A stretch of 64,000 nucleotides of DNA, from assembly GCA_038883475.1 (NCBI GenBank), contig JAVZMA010000005.1, positions 1 to 64,000 of the forward strand, written 5' to 3'. Source of the DNA: JAVZLH01 sp038883475 (lineage in GTDB: Archaea; Thermoproteota; Bathyarchaeia; Bathyarchaeales; Bathycorpusculaceae). This document shows, in pieces, positions 48,875 to 57,759 of this stretch; position 1 is the first letter of the stretch, and every line of letters starts with the position of its first letter. The notes below the pieces were generated by a model. The model saw only the letters and a list, made by a program, of their open reading frames with translations. It was not told where the DNA came from and ran no database searches. The position numbers and the translations under genes are program-made.

Positions 48875-51800
48875 TTAGGCGATTGCTATATAGACCCTAT
48901 TTTCGTCGAGTTGGTACTCGCGCCATTCAGCCTTGACCTCTTCTCGTTTTTCATGTAATTGGACACTTTTGGCACGGACAAGCTCAGCCATATTTTTCAA
49001 GTAAGGCTTTACAAGTCTAATGCTTTCTTCGCTTAGCTCAGCTATGTAAACGGCATTTAAAATGTCCGTAGGCATGTACCCTAACTCCTTTCTTAATGCT
49101 TGGACGCGGCGGGCTATGTCCCGCATCAACCCTTCGCCTATCAAGCTTTCATCACGTTCAATGTTTAAGAACACTTGGAGCGGTTCTTCAGAAGCGGAAA
49201 CCCAACCATTCTGCGAAGTATATTCTGGAGCTTTTTCCGCATACTCCACGTTTTTGACGTTTGCTAACTCAACCATGAACTCTTCAAACTTTTTTAGGGC
49301 ATTGCAGACTTTTTCTGAACCAACAACAACCGTTTTGTTTAGGGGCCATCTTCTCTTTATTTTGGCTGACTGTCTCGCAGAATAAACTAGCGAAACGCAT
49401 TTGAAAAGCAGTTGGAACTCCTCTTCTAGGGTTTTGTTCCGCATTTTCTCTTCGGGTTTCGGCCAGTTTTCAAAGTTTACTGATTCTGGCAGTGTTGGGT
49501 CAAGTTTTCTGTAGATTTTCTGGTATAATGCTTCGCTTAGGTAAGGCGTTACTGGGTTGAAGAGGAGAGTAACTGTTTTCAAGGTATGCCATAGCGTTGC
49601 GTATATTGCTAATCTCCTGTTCAGGGTTTGAGGGTCGTCTGTCCAAAGTTCCTTTCTAATCATTGGCACGTAAACTCTGCTCACAGAATCTATCACAAAA
49701 TCTTCTAAGGCGGAAAGCGCAAAGTTAAACTCGCATCTTTCAAGTCTAGCCGTGCACTCGCTTATTGCTGCTTGAAGCTTTGAAAGCAGCCAAAGGTCTG
49801 GGCTTTTTAGCTGTTTTTCTTTTAATGCCCATTCAAGCGTGTGTTTTTGCGGGTTGAAGTTGTCATATTCCGCATTTTGCAAGAAGAACCTGTTTAGGTG
49901 GTATAGTGTTGACAGCACTTGATGGGGGCGGCGGTTCATTTCCTTAAGGTCGAAGTTCATGAAGTCTACTGGCGAGCATTTCCAGAGCATGTAAAACCTG
50001 CACACGTCAGCAGAGTGCTCTTCAAGTAGCCTATTAACTTCTATAATGTTGCCTAGGCTTTTGCTCATTTTTCTGCCTTTAGCATCTTGCGTTAACCCTT
50101 GAAAGAGGAAAGCCTTGTAGGGAGCTTCAGCCCTTCCAGTCAATATGACGTGTTCAAGCAGAAGCGAGTTAGCCCATCCTCTGGTTTGGTCTATCCCCTC
50201 TGTTAAGAAGTCTGTGGGCACATATTTCGCAAATTCTTCATCTGTGAACCGCGCGTAAGGCGAGGCCCCGCTGTTGTGCCAAGTGTCCAAAACATAGTTT
50301 TCTCTACGCATTATACCTCCGCATTTTTGGCATTTGAAGGTTACGCGGTCAATCCAAGGCTTATGAAGTTCAAAGTTTTCTGGAGGCTTCTCCAAGGCGT
50401 TTTCTAAAAGTTCTTTTTTGCTTGCCACAAGCGTTTTTTCTCCGCAGTTTTCGCATCTCCAGATTGGCAAGGGTGTGCCCCAGACTCTTTCACGGGATAT
50501 GCACCATGGTTTTCCCTCTTTTAGGAAGGAGAGAAAACGGTTTTTGGGGCTTTCAAAGAAGTATTCAACTTTTTCCGCAGCTTCAACGATTTTGGCGTTT
50601 ACCTTGTCTGTTCTAAGGAAGTATTCTTTTCTTGCAAGCCAAACAAGCTTGTGGTGAGAACGCCAACATGTTGGATATTCATGCTTTACTGTTTTTGCTT
50701 CAACAAATAATCCTCTTTTACGCAGTTCCTCAATAACCATTTTGTCAGCGTCTCTTGCAAATATCCCGCCAAAAACCCCCGCTTCGCTTGTGAATTTAAC
50801 TTCATCGTCAAAAGGAGCGAAAACCGGGACTCCGCGCTCTTGCGCAGCATAAAAGTCTTCCTCACCGTTTCCAGGCGATAAGTGCACGACGCCAGTGGCC
50901 GTGTTTACATCAACAAAGTCTTCGCATACTACTGTGTGAACTAGTGGGTGTTTGTCAAGCTCTGCTTGTTTTGGAATTATGTCTTTGAATGGGTAGTCGT
51001 ATTTTGTTCCTTCTAAGCTTTTGCCAACAACAGTCTCTACTATTTCATAGTTTTTTACGCCTAATTCCTGCATGACTGGTTCGACGCGTGGCTTCACCAT
51101 TATCCACTTTTCGTTTCCAACCTTAACTTTTGCATATTCGGCTTCGGGGTGTACAGCAAGCATCATGTCTGTTATTACTGTGAAGGGCATTGTTGTCCAA
51201 ACCAAAAAATACTCGTTTTGGCTGTTTGCCACTTTGAATTTGAAGTAGAGAGAAGGGTCTTCCACTTCCTTGTAAGAGTCTTCGTAGCCCACTTCGGCGC
51301 TGCTTAGGCTTGTTTGGCATCCTGGGCAGTAGGCAACAACATAATAGCCTTCCTCTAAAAGTCCCTGTTCCCAAGCGCGCTTCAAATATTGCCATTCTCG
51401 CTCGATGTATTCGTCCTTATATGTCCAGTAAGCCTTTTCTTGGTCTATGAAGACGCCGAGTTTTCTGTCAGCTTCAACCCACTCTTTATGATATTTCATA
51501 ATAGCCCGCTTACACTCTTCTATAAAACGTTCTTCACCAACTTTCTCCAAAAGCTCCCGCTTGTTTCTAACTCCTAAAAGCTTCTCAACTTCCAACTCAA
51601 CCGGCAAGCCTTGACAGTCCCATCCAGCCCAGAAAGGGACAAGAAAACCTTGCATCGTTTTCCATCTATAACGCAAATCCTTTATCACGCGTCCTCTGGC
51701 ATGACCCACATGCGGTATGCCATTCAGCGTGGGTGGTCCTTCAACATAACCAGCTAGGCCTATATGATTTTTCTCGCGAAATTCTGTCAGCTTCTTTTGT

Positions 51801-51904
51801 ATTTGGTTTTTCTCCCAGAACTCGCGGATTTCCTTTTCAAGTTCAAGCGGGCGATAATCTGGCTTAAGCGTTAAGTCAAAATTAGTTTTGAATTTGGCGG
51901 TCAC
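48875..51904 (-). CDS. ileS: Isoleucyl-tRNA synthetase
   Basis: A class I synthetase of 1009 residues. The HIGH motif is in PPTLNGIPHVGHARGRVIKD, the KMSKS motif in GRKMSKSLGN, and the editing domain is marked by WTTMPFTVITD. CENCG and CQKCGG zinc-binding pairs flank the central region. The GTG start has no better upstream codon. It is the archaeal/eukaryotic-type IleRS with a long C-terminal region, and appears to be expressed with the downstream zinc-ribbon gene. Confidence 0.97.
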   Translation of the reverse strand: MTAKFKTNFDLTLKPDYRPLELEKEIREFWEKNQIQKKLTEFREKNHIGLAGYVEGPPTLNGIPHVGHARGRVIKDLRYRWKTMQGFLVPFWAGWDCQGLPVELEVEKLLGVRNKRELLEKVGEERFIEECKRAIMKYHKEWVEADRKLGVFIDQEKAYWTYKDEYIEREWQYLKRAWEQGLLEEGYYVVAYCPGCQTSLSSAEVGYEDSYKEVEDPSLYFKFKVANSQNEYFLVWTTMPFTVITDMMLAVHPEAEYAKVKVGNEKWIMVKPRVEPVMQELGVKNYEIVETVVGKSLEGTKYDYPFKDIIPKQAELDKHPLVHTVVCEDFVDVNTATGVVHLSPGNGEEDFYAAQERGVPVFAPFDDEVKFTSEAGVFGGIFARDADKMVIEELRKRGLFVEAKTVKHEYPTCWRSHHKLVWLARKEYFLRTDKVNAKIVEAAEKVEYFFESPKNRFLSFLKEGKPWCISRERVWGTPLPIWRCENCGEKTLVASKKELLENALEKPPENFELHKPWIDRVTFKCQKCGGIMRRENYVLDTWHNSGASPYARFTDEEFAKYVPTDFLTEGIDQTRGWANSLLLEHVILTGRAEAPYKAFLFQGLTQDAKGRKMSKSLGNIIEVNRLLEEHSADVCRFYMLWKCSPVDFMNFDLKEMNRRPHQVLSTLYHLNRFFLQNAEYDNFNPQKHTLEWALKEKQLKSPDLWLLSKLQAAISECTARLERCEFNFALSALEDFVIDSVSRVYVPMIRKELWTDDPQTLNRRLAIYATLWHTLKTVTLLFNPVTPYLSEALYQKIYRKLDPTLPESVNFENWPKPEEKMRNKTLEEEFQLLFKCVSLVYSARQSAKIKRRWPLNKTVVVGSEKVCNALKKFEEFMVELANVKNVEYAEKAPEYTSQNGWVSASEEPLQVFLNIERDESLIGEGLMRDIARRVQALRKELGYMPTDILNAVYIAELSEESIRLVKPYLKNMAELVRAKSVQLHEKREEVKAEWREYQLDENRVYIAIA

Positions 51905-51989
51905 CTTTCATCACATTGCACCCGCAAATACACCAAAATACCCCATGCAACATATAACCTTTTTGAATTGTGTAGGGGGATGGAATTAT

Positions 51990-53936
51990 TTAGAAAAAGA
52001 GGGTTTTTGTTTGTTTTGTCTTTTTGGTTAGGGCTGTGGTAGCTGTTAAGGTGAGCATTAAAATTAAAAGTGCTGGAATGTGTGGAAATTCGGGTATTAT
52101 GGTGACTTCGTGTTCTGAATGTGAATATGTGAAGTATATGTATGTGCTTTCTGCGTCTGTCCAGTTTCTAAACTCTACTGCCAATCCATTAACAAGCACT
52201 TTGTAGTTGCCAAGCCATAACGTGTTAACGATGGTGTTTGGAATGATGACTCTGCAGATGCCCGAACCCGTTTCGCCAGTAACATTGAAGCTTATCACTT
52301 TTTCTGCTATGTTTATTTTGAAGTTTGAAACTGTTGAGTTGCTTATTACTTCAACATAGCGGCTTTCCGCGTCCCAAATTCCAGCGTTAAAGGTGTTTAT
52401 TGGCGCCATAAGCGGATAACCATCCGTATTATTCATGTTAATTACATGCGCAGTATCGCCTATTCCATCGCTTCCAGTTTCGTTCTGGAAAGAACCACAG
52501 TTAGAATCAACACCCGTATAGTTGCTCCAGTAATTGCCGCCTGACGGATAACCATTATCCCATGTGCTGTTCACGTCGGTGAGAACATGTTGCGTGTTGT
52601 CTATAAAGTTGTTGTGGAAAATCTTGTTGTTGTAGCAGTCGTAGGTGAGGGTTAGTCCTATGTTGTTTAGGGTGATGTTGTTGTTTGAGACTTTGTTGTT
52701 GGAAGAGTAATAGTATATGATTAAGCCATCGTTTGTGTTTGACGAAATAGTGTTTCCGAAAATGGTGTTGTTGTTTGATTGGGTGAATCGGATTCCTCGA
52801 GAGTTATTTGAGACGTTGTTGCCAACAACCAAATTATTATTGGAACTGCTTCGAATGTAGATGCCAAAAGAAGAGCTGTTTAATACTGCATTGGAAAGGA
52901 TTTTGCTATTGTTCGTATAGTTTTCAAGGGTTATTCCCTCGGCGTTTTTGAAAAGCGTGTTATTAACAACCGTATTATGCATAGAACCGTAAAGGTAGAT
53001 TCCATAGGAATTAGCGGAAACATTGTTATTCATGATGGTTTGGTTTTGGGAATTAGAGCAATAAATGCCATAGAGATTTGAAACAATCGAATTATTGGCA
53101 ATAACGTAATTGCGGGGCACGCCATCATAGTAGCCAGCAACAAGAACTCCATAGGTGTGCTCTTTAATGGTGTTGTCGCCGATGGCGACATTTTCTGAAC
53201 TGTATGCTCCAGAAGATGAGGCACCATATACTCCATATACACCGTTGTTTAAGACTGTATTATTTATAGTCGTAATGTTTTTTGATCCACGAATGTAAAT
53301 GCCCCAGCCATACCATGTTGACGACGACGGCTCGTATTGTTCGTTGTCATAAATCTTATTGCAGTCTATGCGTGTGCCGTTGGACTGACCGAGGTCAATT
53401 CCACATAAATTGTTTGACAAAGTATTGTTGTAGATAATGGTTTCATTTGAATTATAAACTGCAATTCCATATCCCTCCCAAATAATTTCAAAGTCCGGCT
53501 CCATAATATAGAAGATTTTGTTATATGAGGCATTATTTTCAGTAATCGTAATCTTGGTTGAAGAACGCACGTGTATGCCTATGTAAAATTTTTCAACTAC
53601 GGTGTTTTTGATGGTGACATTATTTCTACTGGTTATGTTTATTCCGAAGCGTCCATACTCTTCTGGTCCAGATATTTTGTAATTGTTACCGTCAAATATG
53701 ATGTTATTCCTTTCTATGATAATGGTTTTGTTGGTAATGTCCGCTGTTAAAGAGTAAGTCATGTTTTCAGCATCTTTTGAGATTGGCGCATCCGGCGGGT
53801 CAATACTTCCGTCCGCTTTGATATAGATGTAGCCGAAACCGTCGGTTGCTTTGGCTTGCCGAACATTTGTTGGTAACGTTAAAATCACAGTCAAAAACGC
53901 TATAAGCACCATTGTTAAAGCAGTTTTTACCTTCAT
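51990..53936 (-). CDS. Parallel beta-helix surface protein with PEF-type C-terminal anchor
   Basis: A 648-residue exported protein. Residues 1-30 are a signal peptide. Residues about 60-460 are a right-handed parallel beta-helix made of 20-24-residue turns full of Asn, Tyr and Ser (NosD/PbH1-type, as in NNSIVSNLYGIYCSNS), with very many N-glycosylation sequons. A beta-sandwich-like region (about 530-610) follows. The end is IIPEFPHIPALLILMLTL plus a basic tail, matching a PEF-CTERM-like sorting signal or a membrane anchor. It is probably glycosylated and surface attached, perhaps acting on polysaccharide; no enzyme motif was seen. Confidence 0.85.
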   Translation of the reverse strand: MKVKTALTMVLIAFLTVILTLPTNVRQAKATDGFGYIYIKADGSIDPPDAPISKDAENMTYSLTADITNKTIIIERNNIIFDGNNYKISGPEEYGRFGINITSRNNVTIKNTVVEKFYIGIHVRSSTKITITENNASYNKIFYIMEPDFEIIWEGYGIAVYNSNETIIYNNTLSNNLCGIDLGQSNGTRIDCNKIYDNEQYEPSSSTWYGWGIYIRGSKNITTINNTVLNNGVYGVYGASSSGAYSSENVAIGDNTIKEHTYGVLVAGYYDGVPRNYVIANNSIVSNLYGIYCSNSQNQTIMNNNVSANSYGIYLYGSMHNTVVNNTLFKNAEGITLENYTNNSKILSNAVLNSSSFGIYIRSSSNNNLVVGNNVSNNSRGIRFTQSNNNTIFGNTISSNTNDGLIIYYYSSNNKVSNNNITLNNIGLTLTYDCYNNKIFHNNFIDNTQHVLTDVNSTWDNGYPSGGNYWSNYTGVDSNCGSFQNETGSDGIGDTAHVINMNNTDGYPLMAPINTFNAGIWDAESRYVEVISNSTVSNFKINIAEKVISFNVTGETGSGICRVIIPNTIVNTLWLGNYKVLVNGLAVEFRNWTDAESTYIYFTYSHSEHEVTIIPEFPHIPALLILMLTLTATTALTKKTKQTKTLFF

Positions 53937-54036
53937 GTTGCATCGCTACATTATCATAGGCAACAGTTCTTAAGATTTATGGAAGATTCTCAAGCCCCTA
54001 AGGCTCTTAGTCTCAAAAGATTTTAGTTTTGAGTTG

Positions 54037-54783
54037 TCACAAGTATTTATTAAACCATTCGAGGCTTAGATTAATCACCTTGTCCAAATGCTCAGCACGA
54101 GAAAAAATGTGATCAGCTCCATCTATGATTTCAAGTCTTTTGGGTTCTGGAGCAGCTTCATAAATTTTCAATGCATGTTCCACCGGGACAATTTCATCCA
54201 TGCTTCCATGGATTATTAATATTGGAGGCGCCTTCTTCACGGCTTCCAACAAATCATACTTTCCTAAATCTTTGAAGAAATTCTCCTTAAGCCTTCTACC
54301 CGACGGGAGCTCATAATATGCTCCTAGTTCCCGAGAGAATTTAGCCTCGCCCAAAACTGGAATCCTATATGGAGTAGCCATAACAACCATAGCTTTAACT
54401 CTCTCATCTTGCGCTGCCAAAGCCACCATTCCACCAAAACTTGAGCCGATGACACCAAGCCTATTAACGTCCACCTCACCATTATTCCATAGAAATTTTA
54501 TAGCAGCCCTGTAATCCTCAATCCTACTCGTTAGGCATGTATCCTCAAACAACCCCTCGCTTTTTTCCGGCCCATTCCCGCACCCTCTAAAATTAAACCT
54601 TAAACAAGCGTAACCCTCCCTGCAAAGCCTAGAAGCCATGATGGGCCATTTACCACTATCCTTATCGCTTTCAAGGCCATGCAAGGCAATAATGCAAGGC
54701 GCCCCTTTATAGGGTGAATGAAGATTTCCAAAAATCCGCTTACCATTACAATGGAAAGTTACCGATTCCATTTTTGCGCTCAA
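54037..54783 (-). CDS. Alpha/beta hydrolase (dienelactone/peptidase S9-like)
   Basis: A 248-residue cytoplasmic esterase- or acyl-peptidase-like protein. Motifs are the oxyanion ALHGLESDKDSGKWP, nucleophile GSSFGGMVALAAQ, acid HGSMDEIVPVEHA and His in DGADHIF. The substrate is unknown. It begins with TTG after GGGGGG, with an in-frame ATG at 54771 as the alternative. It lies alone with 100-base gaps on each side. Confidence 0.88.
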   Translation of the reverse strand: MSAKMESVTFHCNGKRIFGNLHSPYKGAPCIIALHGLESDKDSGKWPIMASRLCREGYACLRFNFRGCGNGPEKSEGLFEDTCLTSRIEDYRAAIKFLWNNGEVDVNRLGVIGSSFGGMVALAAQDERVKAMVVMATPYRIPVLGEAKFSRELGAYYELPSGRRLKENFFKDLGKYDLLEAVKKAPPILIIHGSMDEIVPVEHALKIYEAAPEPKRLEIIDGADHIFSRAEHLDKVINLSLEWFNKYL

Positions 54784-54884
54784 ATTTTTAACCCCCCATC
54801 ATCTCCATATGGAGTTTCTAGCGTCAATATGTTGTGGTTAAGGCTGCAGCAGCTATTAAAGCAAATCCTGCAAGGAATCAACAG

Positions 54885-55448
54885 TTACCTTGCATTATTC
54901 GGGATGGATGGCATGTGTTTTTTGATGATTTCGTAAATTGAGTAACCGCCAAAGATTGTTATGATGCCTTGAAGTATGTTGAAAACCACTATCAGCAAAA
55001 CCACTATAGCTAGCACTCCTTGGACTTTCATCACTCCAAAAGAAATAAGTAACAGATTGATGGGTATCATCACCAAAACTCTCATAATAAGCCCCATAGA
55101 AAACATAATGACTAATCTAAGTTTTTTGGTGGTCTTAAGACCTATAGCCATCCCCACTATGGTTGAAAACTCAGCGATGGCTTTCATTGACGCTCCTACA
55201 ATGTCTCCGCTGCGCGCCAATATGGCGATTAGAGCGATTATGGATGTGAAAAAACCTGGGATTAAACCGAAAAGCAGCATGGCTAAGGCTATGGGTATGC
55301 CTGTGAAGTCGAATTTTAAGACGGGCATTAATGGGAAGGGTATTTTTAGGTTTGAGTATTTTAATGTGTAATCGAAAACAACTACGAGAGCGGCTAAAAT
55401 TGTTGTACCCGCTAATGTTGTTGTATTGAGTTTTATATGAAGCCCCAC
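54885..55448 (-). CDS. ECF transporter S component (RibU-like)
   Basis: A 187-residue membrane protein with about six helices. The segment FPLMPVLKFDFTGIPIALAM is the hallmark of substrate-binding S components of energy-coupling factor transporters, most like the riboflavin type RibU. No ECF ATPase or T component is near, so it would share a module encoded elsewhere. It starts with GTG after ACAGGTG; TATA at 55481-55491 fits. A 17-bp palindrome and an ArsR gene lie directly upstream, suggesting regulated expression. Confidence 0.82.
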   Translation of the reverse strand: MGLHIKLNTTTLAGTTILAALVVVFDYTLKYSNLKIPFPLMPVLKFDFTGIPIALAMLLFGLIPGFFTSIIALIAILARSGDIVGASMKAIAEFSTIVGMAIGLKTTKKLRLVIMFSMGLIMRVLVMIPINLLLISFGVMKVQGVLAIVVLLIVVFNILQGIITIFGGYSIYEIIKKHMPSIPNNAR

Positions 55449-55480
55449 CTGTAACTGTTAAAGTGTAGAGTGTTATAAAA

Positions 55481-55518
55481 TTATATTTAAATTTTGCTAA
55501 CTTAATTTAGTAAATTAA
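55481..55518 (-). promoter_or_regulatory. Promoter and 17-bp palindrome before the ECF S gene
   Basis: The minus-strand TATA TTTAAATATAA lies at 55481-55491. Just upstream of it, at 55502-55518, TTAATTTA-G-TAAATTAA is a perfect 8-1-8 inverted repeat. This arrangement suits an operator or activator site for the neighbouring ArsR-type regulator. Confidence 0.55.
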
Positions 55519-55528
55519 TCAAATTATT

Positions 55529-55825
55529 CTATGATTTTCGCAACATCATCTTTGCTAACTCAATTATCTGTTTTATAACCTCCGCATCTTTAGAGTAGAG
55601 CACGCGAGACCGTCCTACTTCATAGATTCCAATGAGACCGCTTTTCTCAAGAATTTTTACGTGGCGGTAAACCGCAGCGTAATCCATCTTCAAGATTTTC
55701 GCAACAGCCTTAATGTGGAGAGGCCTTTCAGTTTCGTTCACCAACATCAATATTTTGAAGCGCACAGGGTTGCCAACAGCCTCAAACACTAGTGCAATCT
55801 TACTTATTTCTTCTTGCTCAAACAT
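55529..55825 (-). CDS. ArsR-family winged-helix regulator
   Basis: A 98-residue winged helix (EAVGNPVRFKILMLVNE, then MDYAAVYRHVKILEKSGLIG and the wing VGRSRVLYSKDAE). No metal-binding cysteines are visible, so it is not a classical metal sensor; it may bind a small ligand or act constitutively. It sits just upstream of the ECF S-component gene, with the palindrome between them. Confidence 0.9.
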   Translation of the reverse strand: MFEQEEISKIALVFEAVGNPVRFKILMLVNETERPLHIKAVAKILKMDYAAVYRHVKILEKSGLIGIYEVGRSRVLYSKDAEVIKQIIELAKMMLRKS

Positions 55826-55907
55826 TTTCCACCAAATATTATGTTATGCAAGGATTTAATTTATGACATTTTCGCAAAGCATTTCAGATGGGGTGGTCGT
55901 CGCCTCC

Positions 55908-56738
55908 TTACTCCAGCAGCACTAGTTTTCCGTTGAAGTCTCTTTTTGAAACTCCAAACTCGCCTTTAACTTCTCTAAGCTGAATTGACGTGAAAACTGG
56001 GCCGTCTCTGCAAACGCGATATTTGCCCAAAACACAACTTCCGCATAAACCTATAGCGCAGCGCATCAAACGTTCCAAACTTGCCTCTAAAGGTATTTCA
56101 TGTTCTTCGGCTAAATCAAAAACTTCCCGCATCATTTTTTCCGGTCCACAAGTGTAAATCATATCAAAGTTTTCCTTAGCCAAAAGAGATTTTAGTGGTG
56201 TTGTTGCTAAGCCTTTGACGCCATAACTGCCATCTTTAGTTGTTGCAATAAGGTTTTCTTTTCCACATATTTTTTCAATTCTTTCTCTAAACAGTAACTC
56301 ATTCTTTGTTTCAGCACCCATGACAAAGAATATTTTTGCCTTTTCATCAGCCAACTTTTTAGTTAGAAGCCAAAGCGGAGCTAAGCCTGTTCCTCCACCA
56401 ACAATTAAAGCTTTTCCATTTTCTAAAGTGAAGCTGTTTCCAAAGGGCCCGCGAACGCCTATGATTTCGCCCTCTTTCATTCTGTGAAGCATTGTGGTTG
56501 CCTCTCCAACTCTTTTGACAGCCACGGAAACTTCGCCATTCTCGTTTGCATCCATTATGCTTAGTGGTATTTCGTCAACTTTTGGAATCCAAAGCATGAG
56601 AAACTGTCCTGGCTTGGCTTTGGCGCACGCCTTGTCTTTGAAGGTGAAGGTTTTCACTGTTAGGCTTTCAGTTTCCACGCGTAGAATCCTTGTGGTTCTT
56701 AATTTGTTAGCTGCGATGCGATAAGCCGACAATTTCAT
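55908..56738 (-). CDS. pyrK: Dihydroorotate dehydrogenase electron-transfer subunit
   Basis: A 276-residue FAD/2Fe-2S protein of the PyrK type. It has an FAD-binding barrel (PGQFLMLWIPKVDEIPLSI), an NAD-binding domain (VGGGTGLAPLWLL) and the C-terminal cluster ligands RCAIGLCGSCVLG...VCRDGPVF. It passes electrons from PyrD to NAD. Its start overlaps the pyrD end by 32 bases, so the two are co-translated. Confidence 0.94.
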   Translation of the reverse strand: MKLSAYRIAANKLRTTRILRVETESLTVKTFTFKDKACAKAKPGQFLMLWIPKVDEIPLSIMDANENGEVSVAVKRVGEATTMLHRMKEGEIIGVRGPFGNSFTLENGKALIVGGGTGLAPLWLLTKKLADEKAKIFFVMGAETKNELLFRERIEKICGKENLIATTKDGSYGVKGLATTPLKSLLAKENFDMIYTCGPEKMMREVFDLAEEHEIPLEASLERLMRCAIGLCGSCVLGKYRVCRDGPVFTSIQLREVKGEFGVSKRDFNGKLVLLE

Positions 56739-57627
56739 TCACGCTCTTGAAACCCTTCCGTTTAAGGTAAGCGTCTATTCCGCGGGCTACAGCCTTAAAA
56801 ACGCTTAATCCTTTTGTGGCCACGGCTGTTCCAATTTGCACTGCTGATGCGCCTGCCAACATAAATTCTACAGCGTCACGCCAGTTTGCTATTCCGCCGC
56901 ATCCAACAATTGGCACTTTTACTTTCTCGTAAATCTCGTATACGCATCTTATGGCTATGGGCTTTATGGCTGGTCCTGACAACCCGCCGATTTTGTTGCT
57001 TAGGATGGGTATTGCTGTTTCCGTGTCTATTGCCATGGCTTTAACCGTGTTTATGGCTGTTAAAGCATCGGCGCCAGCTTCCACAGCTGCTTCCGCCATT
57101 TTCACTATGTCAGTTACATTCGGGGATAACTTAACGAAAACAGGCTTATGAACGACCGATTTAACGTTTTTAACAACTTCTTTCACAATTTCCGGGTTTT
57201 GCCCGATTTCGGAGCCTGTTTCTTTAACATGGGGACATGAAATGTTAAGTTCAACAGCGTCAGCACCAGCAGCCGCAGCCTTCCAAGCTACTGTTGCATA
57301 CTCTTCTTTTGAGTAACCATACACGCTAACAATTAAGGGAACTCCTAAAACCTTCTTTGCCTCGTCAATTTCCTTGACGAATTCATCTATTCCCGGGTTT
57401 GGAAGCCCCATGGCGTTAATTAACCCGCATTTTGTTTGGACTATTGTTGGGTTTGCGTATCCGGTTCGCGGCTTTAAGCCAACAGACTTTGTTACGACGG
57501 CTGCGGCTCCGCTTTTGGCTATTTCCGCTATTGTTTCAGCAGAATAGCCGAGAACGCCCGAAGCCAACATGGTTGGATTGGCAAGCCTCAAACCCGCCAC
57601 GCTGACACTTAAGCGATTATCTTCCAA
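56707..57627 (-). CDS. pyrD: Dihydroorotate dehydrogenase (class 1B)
   Basis: A 306-residue FMN barrel oxidising dihydroorotate to orotate in pyrimidine synthesis. It shows ANPTMLASGVLGYSAE, VELNISCPHVKETG, VFVKLSPNVTDIVKMA and the FMN phosphate site VPIVGCGGIANWRDA. It begins with TTG, with GGTGA placed 7 bases upstream, and there is no in-frame ATG nearby. It is divergent from nop5 across a 132-base gap. Confidence 0.95.
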   Translation of the reverse strand: MEDNRLSVSVAGLRLANPTMLASGVLGYSAETIAEIAKSGAAAVVTKSVGLKPRTGYANPTIVQTKCGLINAMGLPNPGIDEFVKEIDEAKKVLGVPLIVSVYGYSKEEYATVAWKAAAAGADAVELNISCPHVKETGSEIGQNPEIVKEVVKNVKSVVHKPVFVKLSPNVTDIVKMAEAAVEAGADALTAINTVKAMAIDTETAIPILSNKIGGLSGPAIKPIAIRCVYEIYEKVKVPIVGCGGIANWRDAVEFMLAGASAVQIGTAVATKGLSVFKAVARGIDAYLKRKGFKSVNEIVGLSHRS

Positions 57628-57711
57628 AGATTTTTCACCTTAAACAGTTTTCAATAATGGTTGTCTGTTTAAGAAGATAAGCCTTAGTTCCTTCCTTTGA
57701 TGGTGACTGCG

Positions 57712-57724
57712 GCAACTATATATT
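57712..57724 (+). promoter_or_regulatory. nop5-fibrillarin promoter TATA box
   Basis: GCAACTATATATT, 36-48 bases before the nop5 ATG, fits an archaeal promoter. The rest of the 57628-57759 gap shows nothing more. Confidence 0.45.
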
Positions 57725-57759
57725 ATGAATAGGAATAGTATTGGTTTGAGGCGCATTAA

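Noticed and set aside
52600..53700. Repetitive AT-rich pattern that looks like a repeat array
   Set aside because: The repeats vary in length and are explained by the Asn-rich turns of a beta-helix protein; there are no constant repeat units or spacers, so it is not CRISPR.
57628..57759. C/D box sRNA near TGATGGTGA
   Set aside because: No matching D box or second C/D pair at proper spacing; the gap is explained by two divergent promoters.
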